Shown: piece by piece, positions 6,456-9,844 of the stretch
How the letters are laid out: the number at the start of each line of letters is the position of its first letter
How positions within the stretch are numbered: the stretch's first letter is position 1
NCBI GenBank assembly: GCA_964522665.1
Contig: CAZFVY010000161.1
Coordinates: 1-9,844 of the forward strand
From: CAZFVY01 sp964522665
Lineage (GTDB): Bacteria > Verrucomicrobiota > Verrucomicrobiia > Limisphaerales > CAZFVY01
DNA: 9,844 bases
Direction: 5' to 3'
Position numbers and translations under genes: made by a program
Notes under the pieces: model-generated
Database searches by the model: none
Told to the model about the DNA's origin: nothing
The model's input: the letters and a program-made list of their open reading frames with translations, nothing else

Positions 6456-9167
6456 ATGAAGTTTTTGCCCGTCGCTTCTCGCCGATTCCGCCTCTTCGCG
6501 CCGTTCCGCGCGCTGGCGGTCACGCTGGCGGTGAGCGCCTCAGTCGCGACCTTGATCGCGCAACCGGCGGGTGACCCGGCGAGCGTCGCGCTGCCCACCA
6601 ATTCGTGGGCGGGCTTCGTCGAAACCAATTTCCCTTTCTTTTCGTCGGTACTCGACGCGCGAAAGCTCGGGGCCGGCCTGCCCGCGGACAATCTGACGCC
6701 GCGCGGGATCGTCCTGAATCTGGGACACGATTGCTGGGCCTGCTTCGACACGGAGTTGCTTCGGATGTCGGCGGTTTGGACCGGCGCGGCGGTCACGCCG
6801 GTTTCGATGGCGCAAATCTCCTACCACGCCACGTTCACCAAGGCGGAGGAGGGCCAGACGACGCTGCCGCGAATCGTGGGCGAGCCGTGGATTGCCAACG
6901 GCCTTTATCCCGGGTGGCAGGTCGGCGAACAGCTTTCGCAAGCCGACCCACGCCCCGCGGGACCCGACCCGAAAGAGCCGGGACGCGGACCGCTCCCGCC
7001 CGGCCTCGGGCGATTCCTCGCGGTGCGGTTGACCCGTGACGGAGTCTGCCTGGAATACGAGGTGAACGGAGTTTTGACCCGCGAATGGGTCGAAGCGCGA
7101 GTCGAAGATGGCCGACCGGTCGTTCAACGAAGCTTTTACTTGGAACGCGTCCGCCAACCACTGACGCTGGCGCTCGGAAGAAAATCCGCCGCGATCACGG
7201 ATCGCCTTACGCTCGACTTCGCCACGGATTGGATCGCCGGGAAACCCGGAGCGCTTCTGACCGAAGAGCCTGGTGGGTTGCTGTTAGCGCGGTTGAACCA
7301 ATCCGATCGCGCGGTCGCCTTCCGGGTCGCGATGGGCCTGACGCCGGCGACAAAAACCTGGGAAGGGCCGCATGGCTCGCCCGCCGACGGGCCACCCGCC
7401 GCGCGTTGGCCGCAAAGCTTGACGACCCACGTCGAGCCGTCCGTCACCCAAGCTGCCTTGGTGGTCGATAACATCGCGCTCCCGCTGGACAACCCTTGGC
7501 ATCGAAATGTCCGGTTGGCCGACGTTGCGTTTTTTCGGGACGGACGGGCGGCGGCGGTAACGTTCGACGGCGACGTTTGGTTGATCGATGGACTGGGCGC
7601 GGAGGGGAACGAAATCCGCTGGCGGCGCTTTGCCTCCGGGTTTCACGAGCCGCTGAGTCTGTGCGTACGGGATGGCGAGATTTTCGTCTTTGACCGCAAC
7701 GGCATCTGGCGTTTGCGCGATAGCGACGGGCATGGTGAAGCGGACGTGTATGCGCTGTTTTCGAACGCGTTCACGCAGACCGCCGAGACGCGCGAATTCG
7801 CCAACGGGATGAAACTCGCGCCGGACGGCTCGTTCATCATTGCCAAAGGCGGCATCCAGATGACGACGCTGGGAACGCATAACGGCTCCGTGCTGCGCGT
7901 CGCGCCCAACGGCCAATCGGCCGAGTTGCTCGCCTACGGATTGCGCGAACCGTTCATCGGCGTGAACCCCAAGACCGGGTTGATCACAGCGAGCGACCAA
8001 CAAGGCCACTACGTGCCGACCACGCCGCTCCACGTGATTCGTGACCGGCAATTCTACGGCTTCCTGAGCCGCCTCCTGCCCAAGGAACAGTACCCGGCCG
8101 CGATCGCCGATCCATTGACGTGGATTCCGTACCCGGTTAACGCCTCGGGCGCCAGCCAAGTCTGGTTGACCGACGCCAAAATGGGCCGGTTCAACGACGC
8201 GCTGATCCATCTCGCTTACTACCGGCCCGAGGTTTTTCTCGTGTTGACGAATCAGCGGACGCCGCGCCTGCAAGCGGCCGTGGTCAGTATCACGCGCGAC
8301 CTGCAGTTTTCACCGCTCAATGGGGCGGTCAACCCGCGCGACGGGCAGCTTTATGTGACCGGATTTCAAATCTTCGGCACCACGGCGAAACAAGTCAGCG
8401 GGCTGGCGCGCGTGCGTTACACGGGGTTGACTTCATCGCTGCCGCGCGAGGTCATCGCGATGGACAAAGGCGTGCTCTTGCGCTTCGATACGCCACTCGA
8501 CGAGCGCACCGCGACCAACGTGGCCAATTTTTCGGCGGAGCGGTGGAACTACCAGCGCACGTTCAATTATGGTTCGCCCCACTTCAAGACGAATGGCGAG
8601 AAGGGCCAGGACGCGATGCCGCCGAGCAGCGCCTACCTTTCGCGAAAGGGCGAAAGCGTCTTCGTCGGCATCCCCGACATGAAACGGGTGATGCAGATGC
8701 GCATTGGGTGGGCGTTGACCAACTACGCGGGCGTCAGTTTCGCGCAAAACGCCTATTTCACGCCGTATGAATTGCCGGCGTTCGATCCGGTCGCGGAAGG
8801 TTTCCCGCCGCTCACTGTCGATCTCACGCCGCGCGCGCCCGGCGCGATTGCCGCCACGCCGCAGACGGCGGACGAAGGACGGCGACTCGCGGAACTGATG
8901 GGCTGCGCGGGCTGCCACTCGAACGACGGTACCACGCTCGGAAAGGTCGGTCCAAGCTGGAAAGGTCTATTCGGTAGCGACGTGGCGCTCGCGGACGGCG
9001 CGAAAGTCGCTGCCGACGAGGCTTACTTGCGCGAATCGATCCTGACGCCGGCCGCGAAAATCGTGCGCGGCTTCGAGAAGACTGACACGGCAATGCCCAG
9101 CTATGCCGGGCTGGTTTCCGACGCCCAGATCAACGCGTTGATCCTCTATATCAAATCGCTGCGTTGA
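6456..9167 (+). CDS. Exported beta-propeller protein with N-terminal DUF6797-like domain and C-terminal cytochrome c
   Basis: The start at ATG 6456 (903 residues) gives a signal peptide: a basic MKFLPVASRRFRLFAPFR followed by a hydrophobic run to about residue 35; the frame is open 49 codons upstream without export-like sequence. Residues 50-330 resemble the N-terminal domain I know as DUF6797 (RGIVLNLGHDCWACFDTELL, 83-102). Residues 350-690 form a beta-propeller (VAFFRDGRAAAVTFDGDVWL, DSDGHGEAD at 422-430, NGMKLAPDGSF at 450-460). Residues about 705-800 are an Ig-like segment. The C-terminus is a class I cytochrome c: CAGCH at 817-821 (nt 8904-8918), GPSWKGLFGS, ADEAYLRESIL, and distal Met in AMPSY (M880). 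This tail looks most like the cytochrome domain fused to some cytochrome oxidase subunit II proteins. I infer a periplasmic oxidoreductase acting on an unknown organic substrate, partnered with the divergent gene. Confidence 0.85.
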   Translation: MKFLPVASRRFRLFAPFRALAVTLAVSASVATLIAQPAGDPASVALPTNSWAGFVETNFPFFSSVLDARKLGAGLPADNLTPRGIVLNLGHDCWACFDTELLRMSAVWTGAAVTPVSMAQISYHATFTKAEEGQTTLPRIVGEPWIANGLYPGWQVGEQLSQADPRPAGPDPKEPGRGPLPPGLGRFLAVRLTRDGVCLEYEVNGVLTREWVEARVEDGRPVVQRSFYLERVRQPLTLALGRKSAAITDRLTLDFATDWIAGKPGALLTEEPGGLLLARLNQSDRAVAFRVAMGLTPATKTWEGPHGSPADGPPAARWPQSLTTHVEPSVTQAALVVDNIALPLDNPWHRNVRLADVAFFRDGRAAAVTFDGDVWLIDGLGAEGNEIRWRRFASGFHEPLSLCVRDGEIFVFDRNGIWRLRDSDGHGEADVYALFSNAFTQTAETREFANGMKLAPDGSFIIAKGGIQMTTLGTHNGSVLRVAPNGQSAELLAYGLREPFIGVNPKTGLITASDQQGHYVPTTPLHVIRDRQFYGFLSRLLPKEQYPAAIADPLTWIPYPVNASGASQVWLTDAKMGRFNDALIHLAYYRPEVFLVLTNQRTPRLQAAVVSITRDLQFSPLNGAVNPRDGQLYVTGFQIFGTTAKQVSGLARVRYTGLTSSLPREVIAMDKGVLLRFDTPLDERTATNVANFSAERWNYQRTFNYGSPHFKTNGEKGQDAMPPSSAYLSRKGESVFVGIPDMKRVMQMRIGWALTNYAGVSFAQNAYFTPYELPAFDPVAEGFPPLTVDLTPRAPGAIAATPQTADEGRRLAELMGCAGCHSNDGTTLGKVGPSWKGLFGSDVALADGAKVAADEAYLRESILTPAAKIVRGFEKTDTAMPSYAGLVSDAQINALILYIKSLR

Positions 9168-9185
9168 CGGCGCTGCCCCGGTTGA

Positions 9186-9204
9186 TTTGGCGCGGTGCGC
9201 CAAA
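9186..9204. terminator. Short GC-rich hairpin after the cytochrome gene
   Basis: TTTGGCGC (9186-9193) pairs perfectly with GCGCCAAA (9197-9204) around a 3-nt loop, 18 nt after the stop of the cytochrome gene. It is well placed for a terminator, but no T-run follows on the plus strand. The right arm is also part of the first copy of the insertion-sequence end repeat, so the hairpin may instead belong to the element end. Confidence 0.4.
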
Positions 9205-9266
9205 ATGAACTGTTACCCGAGCCGTAAAAAAGAGAGGGGTCGTTGCGCCAAAAGCAGTGTTACCCG
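9196..9266. repeat. Two direct copies of an insertion-sequence end motif
   Basis: Copy one (9196-9219) is TGCGCCAAAA, a 5-nt gap and TGTTACCCG. Copy two (9244-9266) is TGCGCCAAAA, a 4-nt gap and TGTTACCCG. They start 48 nt apart and share the order and nearly the spacing of both blocks. In the transposase's orientation the motif reads CGGGTAACA then TTTTGGCGCA. Repeated motifs at the end of a mobile element commonly are transposase-binding sites, which is the likely role here. Confidence 0.65.
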
Positions 9267-9318
9267 GGCGTGGTTTGTTTTTCCAACGAATTCGCGCTTT
9301 TTTCTTTGGCCCAAGCGG

Positions 9319-9384
9319 CACTCGATCCGGCCAAGTGGGGGGCTTATCGAGCTTGAGCTCGCCCCCACTTGGCCGTGTCGAGTG
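9319..9384. other. Long interrupted hairpin
   Basis: CACTCGA (9319-9325) pairs with TCGAGTG (9378-9384). After a 2x2 mismatch, CGGCCAAGTGGGGG (9328-9341) pairs perfectly with CCCCCACTTGGCCG (9362-9375). Within the loop CGAGC (9348-9352) pairs with GCTCG (9357-9361) around TTGA, leaving a 6-nt bulge on one side. In all 26 base pairs form in 66 nt. It lies 47 nt past the transposase stop and may terminate or insulate transcription of the element. Confidence 0.75.
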
Positions 9385-9411
9385 TGAACAAGTTCGCGGA
9401 GAACTTGTTCA
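9385..9411. other. 11-bp perfect hairpin abutting the long hairpin
   Basis: TGAACAAGTTC (9385-9395) and GAACTTGTTCA (9401-9411) are perfect complements around the loop GCGGA. It begins at the base immediately following the long hairpin and sits 19 nt past the transposase stop. Its sequence differs from the neighbouring stem, so the two are not copies. Confidence 0.75.
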
Positions 9412-9430
9412 AGCGCCCCGGTCGTTGGGT

Positions 9431-9844
9431 TCAGCAGTTCCTGGCGCGCCGGAGCGATTCGATTTGCTTGAGGCGCTTTTCCACTTCGATTTTCAACCCA
9501 AAGGGATTCAAGCCCGCGCGCTCGGTCTGCAGTTCAGTTTTGGTTTTGGCGCTGACTTCCGGGCTGGCCAGCACGCGGCTTAAGGGCGTTTGCGCCGGCT
9601 CGTAGACCCGGCGCATCCGGCCGCCGGCCGGGAGTTCTTTTTCTTTGAGTTTCATGGTGGCGTGGAAGTAATTGAGCAACTGGGCGTACGGTCCCCGGAC
9701 CAACTCGTTGAGCAACTCGACCACCTCGGGATTGTCGTAGCGCTGATACCCGAACCATTGCCGCACATGCGTCCAGTTCTTCTGTTCCACATGCGCGTTG
9801 TCGTCCTTTTTGTTCGGTCGGCTCCGCGTCATGTAGACCGGCCG
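9431..9844 (-). CDS. C-terminal part of a DDE (rve-type integrase) transposase (5' end outside window)
   Basis: The minus-strand frame is open to the window edge and stops at 9431-9433, giving 137 visible residues. They begin RPVYMTRSRPNKKDDNAHVEQKN; the Met within this is internal, not the start. The segment DDNAHVEQKNW carries the glutamate (nt 9785-9787) expected to be the third acidic residue of the DDE triad of retroviral-type integrases. It is followed by WTHVRQWFGYQRYDNPEVV, AQLLNYFHATMKLKEKEL, a basic stretch and TPLSRVLASPEVSAKTK. This order is typical of a group of insertion-sequence transposases annotated simply as integrase core-domain proteins. The first two acidic residues and the helix-turn-helix lie beyond the window. 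The visible part shows no frameshift or stop, so the element may be intact. It would catalyse cutting and joining of element ends such as the repeats near 9196. Confidence 0.82.
   Translation of the reverse strand, partial: RPVYMTRSRPNKKDDNAHVEQKNWTHVRQWFGYQRYDNPEVVELLNELVRGPYAQLLNYFHATMKLKEKELPAGGRMRRVYEPAQTPLSRVLASPEVSAKTKTELQTERAGLNPFGLKIEVEKRLKQIESLRRARNC

Larger units (their letters stand above)
9196..9844 (-). mobile_element. One end of an insertion sequence (partial)
   Basis: The transposase gene, the two hairpins behind it and the repeated end motif together define the 3'-side end of an insertion sequence inserted just after the cytochrome gene. The outer boundary near 9196 is inferred from the outermost repeat copy; no target-site duplication can be checked because the other end is outside the window. 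The IS family is not assigned with certainty. Confidence 0.55.

Noticed and set aside
7284..8273. 329-codon minus-strand frame opposite the 903-residue protein
   Set aside because: Its sequence is rich in Arg, Gly and Gln with no recognisable fold, as expected from the reverse of a GC-rich gene.
9196..9266. CRISPR-like repeats
   Set aside because: There are only two imperfect copies, the 4-5 nt internal gap varies, and no cas gene is near; an insertion-sequence end explains them better.
9187..9605. Plus-strand frames 9187-9387, 9257-9583 and 9369-9605
   Set aside because: They cross the element-end repeats, hairpins and antisense transposase sequence and show no protein-like features.

Overview
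The window looks like a chromosomal segment of a GC-rich member of the Verrucomicrobiota, probably a Pedosphaera/Limisphaera-like lineage. Three things suggest this: a long repetitive surface protein with a C-terminal module familiar from that phylum; two very large exported proteins of the beta-propeller plus c-type cytochrome class (one with the Pirellula/Verrucomicrobium-type heme domain); and a methyltransferase and a small-protein/nucleotidyltransferase pair of types I associate with it. The assignment is by recognition of sequence style, not by a database search.

Layout. Positions 2-1201 hold the C-terminal 400 codons of a surface protein built of Ig-like and cadherin-like domains. A mostly non-coding gap (1202-1552) leads to a zinc-ribbon/TM2 membrane protein (1553-2044). 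Positions 2174-2497 hold a small intact protein gene whose 3' end overlaps the 5' end of a deleted nucleotidyltransferase gene, now a pseudogene. Next is a tightly telescoped operon of a 21-residue membrane peptide, a 127-residue membrane protein and a class I methyltransferase (2599-3682), each joined to the next by a 4-nt GTGA overlap. A strong inverted repeat that contains both stop codons separates it from the convergent gene 3735-6269.

That minus-strand gene and the plus-strand gene 6456-9167 are divergent, with 186 nt between their starts. Both encode exported propeller proteins with a C-terminal cytochrome c domain. The two heme domains are of different kinds (CSKCH in a Pirellula-type domain; CAGCH in a cytochrome-oxidase-subunit-II-like domain). 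Together they suggest periplasmic oxidation of an organic substrate, perhaps a sugar or polyol, with electrons passed to c-type cytochromes. The substrate cannot be read from the sequence.

From about 9196 to the end lies one end of an insertion sequence: two direct copies of a roughly 23-nt motif, two back-to-back hairpins (9319-9411), and the C-terminal 137 codons of a DDE-type transposase running off the window on the minus strand.

I see no CRISPR array, tRNA, rRNA or complete defence system. The least ordinary points are the overlapping-gene remnant with its internal deletion, the paired but differently equipped cytochrome proteins, the stop-codon-containing convergent hairpin and the hairpin pair at the insertion-sequence end.
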